DNA of 59,635 nt from CAYVDH01 sp964450355 (GTDB taxonomy: Bacteria; Bacteroidota; Bacteroidia; NS11-12g; UBA955), in the NCBI GenBank assembly GCA_964450355.1, contig CAYVDH010000002.1:1-59635 (forward strand), given 5' to 3'. Below are positions 1-9,905 of the stretch, in pieces. Position 1 is the first letter of the stretch. The number at the start of each line of letters is the position of its first letter. The notes below the pieces were generated by a model that saw nothing but the letters and a program-made list of their open reading frames with translations, did no database searches and was not told the origin of the DNA. The translations under genes were made by a program, and so were the position numbers.

Positions 1-208
1 TTTTTACAAATTTTAGTTTTATATTATAAATTTAACTTAAACTAATTTCAATTGTATTTTATACATAATTATGCAATAAATACCAACTTCTCAATCATTT
101 CTACCATTTATCTTGATTAAAAAGCCATGAAATAAAAACAAATTTATAAAAAAATATTCTAAACGATTATTGTAGAGTAAACTGCTTAAAAAACACTGAA
201 TATAAATC

Positions 209-3200
209 ATGAAATGGAACTATAAAATTTTTAAAATTAGTCTGACAAGCTTGATGTTACTATTGCTTTGGAGATCCAATATTCAGGCTCAAAACTCCAG
301 CATAGTTATCAATTTAAATGTTATTCCTCCTTATTCACCCTACATTTCAGATTATGTCAACAATCAAAACAAAACCATCATCACTCTGATACCAACTGCT
401 GCGTCAAGAGTAACTCAATTAAATATTTACTTCAAAGCCACTTTAGAAGGCGATAATGGAGTGAGTATTAGTTCTAAAACAGGTTATAAACCGCCTACAG
501 CACTTACAATCAGCGCTTTATTTCCAACCACAATGAATGGAAAACAATTGGCAAATTATTTTAACACCAATAACATGATTTTTAAAGGGGTTACTCTTCA
601 ACAATTAGTGAATGGTGATGGGTTGCCAGAGGGTACTTACACCATTTGTTTACAAGCATTCGATTACGATACTGATTTGCCATTGTCTGGTATGCAGCCA
701 AATGGTTGTTCTGCACCTATTACAATTAAACATCCCGACCCTCCTTTACCAATGGTACCAAGTTGTGCAAGTGTTGTTACTCCCAAACCTATTCAAAACA
801 TCTTATTTAATTGGACATATAACCCTGGCTATACATCCTCATTGCAATATTTATTAAAAATAGTACCAGTACTTAAAACACAGAATCCAAATGATGCCAT
901 CAATACCATGGTAACACCTGCTTTTTTTGAAAAAATAATTAATTCAACTTCTTATTTGTATGGCCCTGCGGACCCTATATTAACTAAAGGGCAAAAATAT
1001 GCCTACAGAATTAAAGTGTATGATCCACAAGGTAAAATTTTATTTAAAAACAATGGCGAAAGCGAGGTCTGTACTTTTACGTATGGTGAAGAAGAAAAAG
1101 AACAACTCATAGTTAAACAAAACAATCAATTAATGAACATTGAAATCATTAATCCTGTATGTGGTAAATATCCCATTAAAGACAAGCAGATATATATTCA
1201 ATGGAAATCTATCCAATTCACAAAAAAGTCAAGCACTATTGACGAAAAAAAATTAATTGAAAAAACTGAAAAATATTTAATTGAAATAGCTGAAAAATCA
1301 ACGTATCTCAACGGTAAAATAAAACCATTTTCTGAATCAAAAATTGTATTTTCTAGCTATGAAACCAAAACCTTTTTTCAATCAAATGTTTCTTTATTAA
1401 AATTAGTAGATAAATCTTCCTATTATTTTAGAATCTCAAAATTTGAACAAAATAAAAAAATAGCTGTGAGTGAAATTTGTGAATTTAAATACCAATACGT
1501 AGCTTCTGAAAAGAAAAAAGCAAAAAACAACAGTTTAAAGATAAAAGGTCAAATTGTCTATACTGCATCAGGAAAAGAAGGCGAATTTGTATTAAATAAT
1601 ACATCCATTACTGCTGAAGAAGTTTATTATTTGGCAGATAAAAACAATGTAGATAAAGTAAAATATTATTTTTCTAATAATCCAATAACAAATAACCCAA
1701 TAAAAACTAAAAACTTTATCACAGATGACAATGGAAACATTAACACCAACATGAATGATGTAGTAGTTGGTATTGTCATTGAAAATTACAAAACTACAAA
1801 TCCTAAACTAGAGGGTATGTCGGGAGTGTTAATGAAAGGAATAAGATTAAAAATAAACAGCAATTATTATACACCCATTGATTTAATATTTACTGCAGCT
1901 AATAACAACATATTGGATATAGGTAAACAATATGTTAAAGTATATACTTTCAATGTTACATACACAGTGAAAAAAGGGTATAAAAACGCTGATAATATTG
2001 AAAGCATGTGTGAAGATTGTAATGTAAGTTTATATGAATTTGCAGATTTACCAGCTTATGTACCTAAATTTAAAAAAGAAAATAAAAAATTAGAAAAACC
2101 AATATTATTAAGTGGTTATAAATTCATTAATTCAGCAAAAACTATAGTAAATACATCCAATGTAGGAACCAAAACCACCATTGTTACATTTGAAAATCTT
2201 GTTTGTACTAACACAAGTGAGCATCACTATTTGACAACAATACAAAATCAAATTTTTGAAGATGGTGATAAAATGCAATATACTTCGTTTACAGATAATC
2301 CTAAAACAAATAAAAAAAGTCAAACCATTACTTTTATATCTAAAAAATTACCAACTTCAAAAGTAAAAGGACAAATATTTTACACTTACAAAGGCACCAA
2401 CACATCTCTTCCCTTAAATACAACGTTATTATTGAAAGTGTGTTATGTCATTGATAATGGAACTAAAAAGTTGGTAATGAACACCTATAATGTTGACAAA
2501 TCTGGTGGAACTCAATATCAAAATGAAGTCATAAATGATTTTAATAAAAAATATCCTGACAATGAAAAATCAATTGGGAGTACTAAAAGTAATGAAGCTG
2601 GCGAGTTTGAATTTAATGTAGAGAATGTAGAAGAATTTAATCAAGATTTAACAAATTACAATGTAAATACAGGAGGAGGAGAATTTAAAGCTACTTTTTC
2701 AGGAAAAGTATATAGGTGTTTGAGGGTTGTAGTTAATAATGGATATTATACCAATCCTGATAATGAAATTTTTATTGATCCACTTGGAACAGTGAATATA
2801 GGAAAAATTACTGCAACAGTAAAAGCCATGAAAGTAAAAGTGATATGCAAATCCATGAATTTGGCAGGACAAGCTGTTGTGTCTGGAAATGGTGTTCCTG
2901 GACTGGATGTAGGTATGCAAAGAAAAGGACCAATGCCTAATTATTACCCTAAAAATGAAGGCAACATTTCCAAAGAAAATAACATTCCATTAAATTTTAA
3001 GAAAGAAAATTTCATTAGCTATGGAGTTACAAATTCAGAGGGTATTGTTATTTTAAATGATGTTGTTATTAGTAAAGAGAAAAATTTTGAAAAATTATTT
3101 ATTAATGCTATGTCTCCAGATTTTAAAGGTGATTTTAATTACATTGGTTTTGGAAATATTGATATTGGCCCATGGGATTTAAAAAGTGGAGAATCAGGTA

Positions 3201-6200
3201 AAATAAATACTTATTACCAACCTGAAGCAATATATAACTCAGATTTTGCAACACCTACTTATATTCTCAACATTAGCATGATTCCAATTTCTCCTAAAAT
3301 AACTGGTAGAATATTGGATATATCAAAATCTAATACAGGTTTATCTGATGCTGTTGTGATATTAACAAAAAAAGAAAAAGGGTACTTTGGATCTTTAAGT
3401 AAATCTGAAATTGGGATTAAAACTGATCAAAATGGCTACTTTGAATTTAAAAATATCAAAGTGAAAAAAACAAACGATGGAACAGTCACTGGCCCTGAAC
3501 TAAGTATCAAAGTGTCGAAATCAGGGTACCATTACACTAAATTTATGGGGATGAATTTTGATTACAGCAATGAATTAGGCATTTTAAAAGAAGGCGAACA
3601 AAGGGTTTTACCTGAAATATATTTAACACCATCAGGCACTTTAAATGGTACAATAAAAGACGAAAAAGGAGTCCCAGTAGATTGTTATGTTGGTTTGATT
3701 GGAAATGACTTAAGTGAATCAAAATACCAATTTAAAAATGGAATTTTTAGTAGTAATTATGAAGTACTAACTCCTCCAGGCAAACAACTTAAACTTGTAG
3801 TATGGCCCAAAGATTTGAAATATTACATAGATACAATCGATTTACCTGAGATTAATTCTGGAAATAACGTGTTTGACATTACTGTTTACAAAAGACTTCA
3901 TCGTTTTAAATTTAAAATTTCAGAAGAAAAACAAGTGAAAAAAAATGGATTTTATGTAACAACTTACACATCTATACCGAATGCTAAAATACAAATAGAT
4001 GAACATGTTGTTTACACTGACCAAAATGGAGAAGCTAAACTTGAATTCGCAAATACTAGTACAAAAAATTTCACAGTTAAAGTAAGTGGACCTCAGGGGG
4101 AAAACTACATCGAAATTCAAAATAAAGTGACAAATTACGAATCAAAAAAATGGGCAAAATATTATCCATTTAATTTAAATAAAGGTATTGAAATCAATGG
4201 AAAGGTGACTTTAAAAGGAAAACCAATAAGTGGAGCAAACGTATGGGTGGACAGAGGTGCTGGAGTTAAACCGCTAGAAGTTAGTACAGATAATTTCGGA
4301 TTTTACAAATTGCAAGGAGTGAAATTAGGAACTAAAAATAAAGTTAAAGTATTTGCATCAGCCTTTCGTGATGATAAAATAATTATTGGAAATGAATCAG
4401 AAGTTGTGATTAATGATAAAATAATTCAACACGATATTCAATTACAAGAATTTTCTGACTATGACATTTCAGAATTTTATGGTTATAAATTAAATATTAC
4501 ATCCATAAAAATAAATTTAGATGGATCTGTAAATACTAAAGGATGGATTGATTTAAATAACTACAGCAACGATTTTAAACTTTCAGAAAATGGAAAAGTG
4601 ACCTTTAATAATCTTAAATTTAAAAAAGGAGTAAATAAGAATAAACGAGGAATGATTGAAGGAATCCCTTTAAGTGATGAATTAATCTTAGACAATATTG
4701 GTGTAAACATGAAGTATGGTAAACACATCAATGTATCCTTTTTTGAACCTCTGCTATTCAGTGGTAAAACCATGAGCATTAAAAAATTGAACAATGAAAA
4801 TGCTAGTATTTCAGGATATGCTTATATTGTCGATAATTCATTTGATTTTCCTGGAAGTTACTTAAGTTTTGGAAAATCACAATTTTATTTTGGTAATAAA
4901 GAAAAAACTGGCAATGATAAACCAATTGTTAGTTTGTTTAATTCTAACAATAATAAAATATTGTTTAAAAATCCATTTAATTTATGTGATATTTATGGCA
5001 ATGGATTAAAATATAAATTTTTACAATTTAATGCTGAATCTAACCCTGAAACTTCAACCATAAAACTGAACAAAGACAAAGAACCTATAATTTCATTGGA
5101 CACTAAAATCAGTGCTCATTTTGATAACATCACTCCTTCAGATTTATTAATAGATATTGGAATTTTTGAAATGAATCATGAAAAAATATTTCCTAATAAA
5201 GGAAAACAAAACATAAAATTCAATTTAGAACAATGGGTAGTAGAAGTAAAAAATTGGCAAATAACAAGCGATAAAGGTGGAATTACCTCTAATGAAGGTT
5301 TCATTACAGCGGGTGCTTTAAATGTACCTTTTAAAAATTTTCACATGCAAAATAATCTATTGGTATTTGATGATTTTGAATTAAATGAATTGAATTTAGG
5401 CAATGTGACCAAGTTAAATTTAAGTTCTGGCACCAAAACAATTTTTGGTTTTGATCAAGCCACTGGAAAAAATAAGGAGCCTCATTGGAAACTTTCACTG
5501 GTAGGTAAACCAAATAAACCTGCCGCTACTTTTGGAGATATTGATGGGCTTGAACAAGGGAAAAAAATCAATATAGAAGTTTTAACTTTACTAAGTAATG
5601 GTGAACAAATGTTAAGCTTTGGAGCATACAACGAACCATTATTACTTTATAATGTGATTAAGTTTACTCCAACAACCTTGAACAGTTACAGCGATTATTT
5701 TACATTAGGAGGAGTTATAGACTATAACATTCCTAGGATTAGTAAAGACATCTCTGGAATCATCAAAGTGGTAAAAAAGGGAAATGGAGCAAGTATTGAA
5801 ATCATGCCACAACAATTAGAATTTGAAGGAAAAGGATATGTTAAATTTTTAAGTTTAGGAACCAATGATCAAAAACAAAACATTTCTAAAGATAATTTGA
5901 CTATTTATGGTACAATTCAAGAACCAAATGAAACACCAAAATTTAATTGTAAAATAGAAAAATCCAGTTATGAATCCAACCCTAAACTTACATTGATACC
6001 TAATCAAGTTGTACCATTTGGTAGCAATAAACTTGCAAATGTAAATGGTAGCATGCTGGTAGTAAAATCCGATTGGGATTATTTAAAATTTGAAGGCGAT
6101 TTACAAGGATTTACTGGTGTTAATGACCAAGCAAAACATTTAAAATTTGTAGTATATGGTGATATAAAAGCTGAAGGTAGTAGCATCAAAATGGACAATA

Positions 6201-7006
6201 TAAATACACCTTTTGGCAACATGGAAATTACCTATGATTTTGCTAAAAGTAGGTTAATAGGTCACTTGGATGTTGATATGGATTTCAGTGAATCATTAAC
6301 AGTAAAAGGAGTTGCAAATTTATTGTTTGATAAAGATGGTTTCTTAATTAGTGTAGCAGCACAAGTTACAGCTCCTGTTGTCAATACATTTAATGCAGGA
6401 ATTTTATTGGGAACTTATAAAACCGTTCCTCAAAATTTCCTTTCAGATGTGGTAAAATATAATTACAATAAAAATATCCCTTGCCACATACAAAAATCGG
6501 GATTAAAAGGGTTTTTCATTACTGGAGCAAGGCAATTGCCTTTACAAGTACCTAACTTCAATGTGGATATTCCTCCAGGATTGGCTTTGGTTTCTTTGTA
6601 TGCTGGAGCTACTTCTGGAATAGAAGTGCAATTAGCTATGAACTTTAGTGGTGGATTAAAACTTGATGCTAATATTTTAGCGTATGCACATGTTTGGGCT
6701 GGTATTAATTCCATAACATGTACCGAAGCAGGTGTGGATATTACCGCGCAATTATTAATTGCAGGAACATACGATGCCGGTAATTTTAGCATAGATGGAT
6801 GTGGTAGCATTTTAATGGCTGTGAAAGGCTATCAAAAAGTGCCACTATTAGTTGGCTGTACAAGTCCCGAAATAAGTTTAGACACTCAATTAGGAGCTAA
6901 ATATTTAATCCATTTAGGAAGCGATGGATTTCATCAAGGTGTTGAGTTTTCAGTAGGAGCAAGTGCTAGTAATTGTACTGCTTTATTAGATTGTAGTAAA
7001 AAATGA
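209..7006 (+). CDS. Giant secreted beta-rich protein, cassette 1 (TANFOR-like N-terminus, Fn3- and carboxypeptidase-regulatory-like domains)
   Basis: This 2265-residue protein has a type I signal peptide (hydrophobic residues 8-21, cleavage expected after the AQ near residue 28). Residues about 30-180 form a domain ending in an LPEGTYTICLQAFD-type segment. An Fn3-like domain follows (FNWTY, then TKGQKYAYRIKVYD). CarboxypepD_reg-like folds are visible near residues 1028 (SPKITGRILD) and 1327 (INGKVTLKGKPISGANVW). The C-terminal third is low in recognisable domains, rich in beta-strand pattern, and has several cysteines in its last 150 residues. There is no T9SS sorting domain. The N-terminal region resembles what databases call TANFOR; that is recall, not a search. 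It shares order and motifs with the 2010-residue protein at 18022. Its stop overlaps the next start (ATGA), so the three genes at 209-9905 are probably translated as one unit. Function unknown; surface or secreted role inferred. Confidence 0.85.
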   Translation: MKWNYKIFKISLTSLMLLLLWRSNIQAQNSSIVINLNVIPPYSPYISDYVNNQNKTIITLIPTAASRVTQLNIYFKATLEGDNGVSISSKTGYKPPTALTISALFPTTMNGKQLANYFNTNNMIFKGVTLQQLVNGDGLPEGTYTICLQAFDYDTDLPLSGMQPNGCSAPITIKHPDPPLPMVPSCASVVTPKPIQNILFNWTYNPGYTSSLQYLLKIVPVLKTQNPNDAINTMVTPAFFEKIINSTSYLYGPADPILTKGQKYAYRIKVYDPQGKILFKNNGESEVCTFTYGEEEKEQLIVKQNNQLMNIEIINPVCGKYPIKDKQIYIQWKSIQFTKKSSTIDEKKLIEKTEKYLIEIAEKSTYLNGKIKPFSESKIVFSSYETKTFFQSNVSLLKLVDKSSYYFRISKFEQNKKIAVSEICEFKYQYVASEKKKAKNNSLKIKGQIVYTASGKEGEFVLNNTSITAEEVYYLADKNNVDKVKYYFSNNPITNNPIKTKNFITDDNGNINTNMNDVVVGIVIENYKTTNPKLEGMSGVLMKGIRLKINSNYYTPIDLIFTAANNNILDIGKQYVKVYTFNVTYTVKKGYKNADNIESMCEDCNVSLYEFADLPAYVPKFKKENKKLEKPILLSGYKFINSAKTIVNTSNVGTKTTIVTFENLVCTNTSEHHYLTTIQNQIFEDGDKMQYTSFTDNPKTNKKSQTITFISKKLPTSKVKGQIFYTYKGTNTSLPLNTTLLLKVCYVIDNGTKKLVMNTYNVDKSGGTQYQNEVINDFNKKYPDNEKSIGSTKSNEAGEFEFNVENVEEFNQDLTNYNVNTGGGEFKATFSGKVYRCLRVVVNNGYYTNPDNEIFIDPLGTVNIGKITATVKAMKVKVICKSMNLAGQAVVSGNGVPGLDVGMQRKGPMPNYYPKNEGNISKENNIPLNFKKENFISYGVTNSEGIVILNDVVISKEKNFEKLFINAMSPDFKGDFNYIGFGNIDIGPWDLKSGESGKINTYYQPEAIYNSDFATPTYILNISMIPISPKITGRILDISKSNTGLSDAVVILTKKEKGYFGSLSKSEIGIKTDQNGYFEFKNIKVKKTNDGTVTGPELSIKVSKSGYHYTKFMGMNFDYSNELGILKEGEQRVLPEIYLTPSGTLNGTIKDEKGVPVDCYVGLIGNDLSESKYQFKNGIFSSNYEVLTPPGKQLKLVVWPKDLKYYIDTIDLPEINSGNNVFDITVYKRLHRFKFKISEEKQVKKNGFYVTTYTSIPNAKIQIDEHVVYTDQNGEAKLEFANTSTKNFTVKVSGPQGENYIEIQNKVTNYESKKWAKYYPFNLNKGIEINGKVTLKGKPISGANVWVDRGAGVKPLEVSTDNFGFYKLQGVKLGTKNKVKVFASAFRDDKIIIGNESEVVINDKIIQHDIQLQEFSDYDISEFYGYKLNITSIKINLDGSVNTKGWIDLNNYSNDFKLSENGKVTFNNLKFKKGVNKNKRGMIEGIPLSDELILDNIGVNMKYGKHINVSFFEPLLFSGKTMSIKKLNNENASISGYAYIVDNSFDFPGSYLSFGKSQFYFGNKEKTGNDKPIVSLFNSNNNKILFKNPFNLCDIYGNGLKYKFLQFNAESNPETSTIKLNKDKEPIISLDTKISAHFDNITPSDLLIDIGIFEMNHEKIFPNKGKQNIKFNLEQWVVEVKNWQITSDKGGITSNEGFITAGALNVPFKNFHMQNNLLVFDDFELNELNLGNVTKLNLSSGTKTIFGFDQATGKNKEPHWKLSLVGKPNKPAATFGDIDGLEQGKKINIEVLTLLSNGEQMLSFGAYNEPLLLYNVIKFTPTTLNSYSDYFTLGGVIDYNIPRISKDISGIIKVVKKGNGASIEIMPQQLEFEGKGYVKFLSLGTNDQKQNISKDNLTIYGTIQEPNETPKFNCKIEKSSYESNPKLTLIPNQVVPFGSNKLANVNGSMLVVKSDWDYLKFEGDLQGFTGVNDQAKHLKFVVYGDIKAEGSSIKMDNINTPFGNMEITYDFAKSRLIGHLDVDMDFSESLTVKGVANLLFDKDGFLISVAAQVTAPVVNTFNAGILLGTYKTVPQNFLSDVVKYNYNKNIPCHIQKSGLKGFFITGARQLPLQVPNFNVDIPPGLALVSLYAGATSGIEVQLAMNFSGGLKLDANILAYAHVWAGINSITCTEAGVDITAQLLIAGTYDAGNFSIDGCGSILMAVKGYQKVPLLVGCTSPEISLDTQLGAKYLIHLGSDGFHQGVEFSVGASASNCTALLDCSKK

Positions 7007-8934
7007 AACTAAAAAAATACAGTATATTATTAATTCTATTGAGTTTACTAAAAACAGTAAATTCCCAAAATCCCTACATCACCAAAGGGGTAAATGGTTA
7101 TTTTATTTTCGTAGATAGAATGATTCCAAAAAATGAAAATGGTGCTCAAATTTTTAGAGACAATTTAAACACCATACAATTAAATTATCCTGAAACTGAA
7201 GAAGAATTCATTTCTAAAGTTCATCAATTTTATGCAGATAATCCATATTATTCAATACAAAGTGATAGTGTATTGAGAAATTATTGGCAATGGAGCACTG
7301 GTTTTACATTTATTGACAGCCTTCCATTGGCAGCTAAAATGCCTGATGTTTTAATTGGATTAGGAGTTATGCATTTCGAAAAATTCAATGAAGAGAATAA
7401 AAATTCATCATTTGAAGTCGCTTATAATGGAACAAAAACTCCATTAAAATTAAATCAATATAGAACAGAAAATAAAATTAAATACCTAAATCATCAGTTA
7501 GATGAAAATTATATACAAATTCATTGGATATTAAAATCTGAAGAAAACATCATGAAAACCAAAGTATATAAACAATACATTGGTCAACAAGAAACTATGA
7601 ATGAAGTCAATATTAAACCTTATTTATTTAGAGTTAAAGACAGTGTTTTAATCAAATTAATGGATACCAATGCCTACCCAGGTTTAAAATATAAATATTA
7701 CATTAAAACAATAGATTATCTTGGTTTTGAAAACAAATCAGCAGATTCTGTAGAAATACTAAATATACCCCGCAATACTTTGCCTGTCATCATGAATGCT
7801 AAATCAATAAGTGATGATGTTAACAAAGCCATTGTATTAAAATGGAAATTACAACATCATTTTGCTGTTCAAACAATTGATATTTATAGAAGCCCTAATT
7901 TTGATTCAGGTTTTGTTTACATTACTACAGTAAATAATAAAGATACAAGTTACATTGATTATTCAGTTCAAGCTGCAGTTGGTTATTGGTATAAATTTGT
8001 TATCAATGGCGTATTTGAAAGAGGAATTAATACCACTAAAATTGGGGGCATTTTAAAAATTGATGCCGAACCTCCAACATTAAAAGGAGTTACCTGTGTT
8101 TCTTCTGATAAGGGAATCATAGTAAGATGGATTCCTAACAGCAACAATGTAAGAGGTTATTACTTATATAGAGCAAATGGATACAAAGGCGAAATGCAAA
8201 TGATAAGTCCATTAATCAAACATGAATCTGATAAATCCTATTATGAATACATTGATAGTTCATTGGTGGTGAGAAATGGTAACATATACAGTTATGCAAT
8301 AAAAGTATACAGCAATGGATATGTTTTTAGTGAATTCAGTGATACTTCATCAAGCTACATTGCAGCGAATGAAAATATGTATGCATTAAGCCGAATAAAC
8401 ACCATTATCAATGATGATCAAATTCTTTTACAATGGGATAACATTAATATGGAAAATGGGAAATGTTTAGGCTATCGATTGTATAGAACAGATAGCAATA
8501 AAACTTGGCAATTGTTAAATCAAGAACTATTAAATAAAAATCAATTCAATGATACATCAGTAAAATTCAATACCAAATACAGCTATAAATTGTGTTTAGT
8601 GAATTACAATGATCAAGAAAGCAATTGTTTAACCACTGATGTTCTTATCAATTCGCCAAGTGTATTTCCTCCTGAAATAATGAGTATAAGTTACTCCAAT
8701 AACAGTGTAGAAATAGAATGGGAGAACAACAATCAAATGGGTGTGGATGCCATAGAATTATATAGAATGGAAGAAAATAACAGCCCAATAAAGGTGGCTT
8801 CTCTTGCACCGAATCAGAACAGTTACACAGATAAAACCATAGAAAAAAACAAAAGCTATTTTTATTACATAGTACTAAAAGCTTATGGAAGCAAAAGCAA
8901 TAACAGTACACCTACCAAAATCATAACAGAATGA
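7003..8934 (+). CDS. Secreted fibronectin type III-like protein, cassette 1
   Basis: A 643-residue protein with a signal peptide (cleavage after NSQ near residue 22). From about residue 240 it holds several Fn3-like domains, recognisable by repeated patterns such as 'IVLKWKLQ...IDIYRS', 'IIVRWIPNSNNVRGYYLYRA', 'ILLQWDNINMENGKCLGYRLYR' and 'VEIEWENNNQMGVDAIELYR'. The N-terminal 230 residues are a separate region of unknown fold. It starts inside the stop of the upstream giant gene (ATGA overlap at 7003-7006) and its own stop overlaps the next start (8931-8934). The paralogue at 24070 occupies the same position in the second cassette, so the pair of giant protein plus Fn3 protein is conserved within this window. 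No enzymatic motif is visible. A structural or binding partner of the giant protein is an inference. Confidence 0.85.
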   Translation: MKLKKYSILLILLSLLKTVNSQNPYITKGVNGYFIFVDRMIPKNENGAQIFRDNLNTIQLNYPETEEEFISKVHQFYADNPYYSIQSDSVLRNYWQWSTGFTFIDSLPLAAKMPDVLIGLGVMHFEKFNEENKNSSFEVAYNGTKTPLKLNQYRTENKIKYLNHQLDENYIQIHWILKSEENIMKTKVYKQYIGQQETMNEVNIKPYLFRVKDSVLIKLMDTNAYPGLKYKYYIKTIDYLGFENKSADSVEILNIPRNTLPVIMNAKSISDDVNKAIVLKWKLQHHFAVQTIDIYRSPNFDSGFVYITTVNNKDTSYIDYSVQAAVGYWYKFVINGVFERGINTTKIGGILKIDAEPPTLKGVTCVSSDKGIIVRWIPNSNNVRGYYLYRANGYKGEMQMISPLIKHESDKSYYEYIDSSLVVRNGNIYSYAIKVYSNGYVFSEFSDTSSSYIAANENMYALSRINTIINDDQILLQWDNINMENGKCLGYRLYRTDSNKTWQLLNQELLNKNQFNDTSVKFNTKYSYKLCLVNYNDQESNCLTTDVLINSPSVFPPEIMSISYSNNSVEIEWENNNQMGVDAIELYRMEENNSPIKVASLAPNQNSYTDKTIEKNKSYFYYIVLKAYGSKSNNSTPTKIITE

Positions 8935-9905
8935 AAACATTAACCTATTTTATTTACATCTCGGCACTAATTCTATTTTCTTGCGCTAAAGACAATGGAA
9001 TAATTGCTACAGTAAGTGTTGATTTTATTATAAAAAACAACAATGCAAATGCCCCTGCTTTGGTTGAATTTGAAAACAAATCAAAATTTGCAAATGGATT
9101 TGTTTGGTATTTTGGAGATGGAGATTCGGCAACTACAGTTCATGCAACGCATACTTACACTCTTGGAGGCATTTATCATGTAACCCTTAAGGCATTTACA
9201 GATAAGGACATTATCACTGTTTCAAAAACTGTAAATGTCACCAATGCAAATCCTGTTGCTGATTTTAATTTTAACATGCCAAAACCCTTTGTAAATGCTG
9301 CTAATTGTCAATTTTCAAACACATCGCAAAATGCAACATCTTATTATTGGCAATTTGGCGATGGAAATGGAAGCAACTCAAATTCTCCAGTTCATGAATA
9401 CAAATCAAGTGGCATTTTTACTGTTAGATTGGCAGCTTATTCAGGTAATGGTGATAGCAGCGTAACGACCAAACAAATTAAAGTAAAATCGAAAGCAGAC
9501 AGTGTGTTGATACACCAAGTGAGAATAATTACTACGGCCACATTAATGTTTCAAATGTATCCATTAGATGGTTCTGATGATCCTGATTATTTGGTAGCAT
9601 TTGGCAACTGGATAGATACAAGTAAAAAAAGAACATACACCATTTGGAACAGCAAATCCTTTCCATTAGATTACAATTTACAAAGCAATCCTATTTATTT
9701 ACCTGTTGCAATTGGTTCAGCTTCACCACTGATTAATAAAGTGTTTATATTAGATAATGATGGTACTTATGAACAAAATGTCGATGATTTAGATTTAATT
9801 TTAGCAGATTACACTAAAGTTTCTAATCCATACCCAGATGAAATTGATTTAACTGGTAGCACTTTAGGTGAAACTACTTTAAAGTTGTTTGTTACTTGGA
9901 AGTAA
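8931..9905 (+). CDS. PKD-domain lipoprotein, cassette 1
   Basis: A 324-residue lipoprotein: a short hydrophobic leader ends in a LFSC-type lipobox (Cys near residue 18), so lipid anchoring is expected. Two PKD domains follow. The first carries FVWYFGDGDSATT and a THTYTLGGIYHVTLKAF segment; the second carries YYWQFGDGNGSNSNSP and EYKSSGIFTVRLAAYS. The last 130 residues are a separate domain I do not recognise, containing DDPDYLVAFGNW. It is the third gene of the overlapping cassette. The corresponding slot in cassette 2 holds an outer-membrane barrel instead. The stop codon abuts the stop of the convergent gene with no bases between. Confidence 0.85.
   Translation: MKTLTYFIYISALILFSCAKDNGIIATVSVDFIIKNNNANAPALVEFENKSKFANGFVWYFGDGDSATTVHATHTYTLGGIYHVTLKAFTDKDIITVSKTVNVTNANPVADFNFNMPKPFVNAANCQFSNTSQNATSYYWQFGDGNGSNSNSPVHEYKSSGIFTVRLAAYSGNGDSSVTTKQIKVKSKADSVLIHQVRIITTATLMFQMYPLDGSDDPDYLVAFGNWIDTSKKRTYTIWNSKSFPLDYNLQSNPIYLPVAIGSASPLINKVFILDNDGTYEQNVDDLDLILADYTKVSNPYPDEIDLTGSTLGETTLKLFVTWK

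Noticed and set aside
6463..6810. 115-codon minus-strand open frame inside the first giant gene
   Set aside because: It is fully covered by a coding gene with good domain content and has no start signal or recognisable product.
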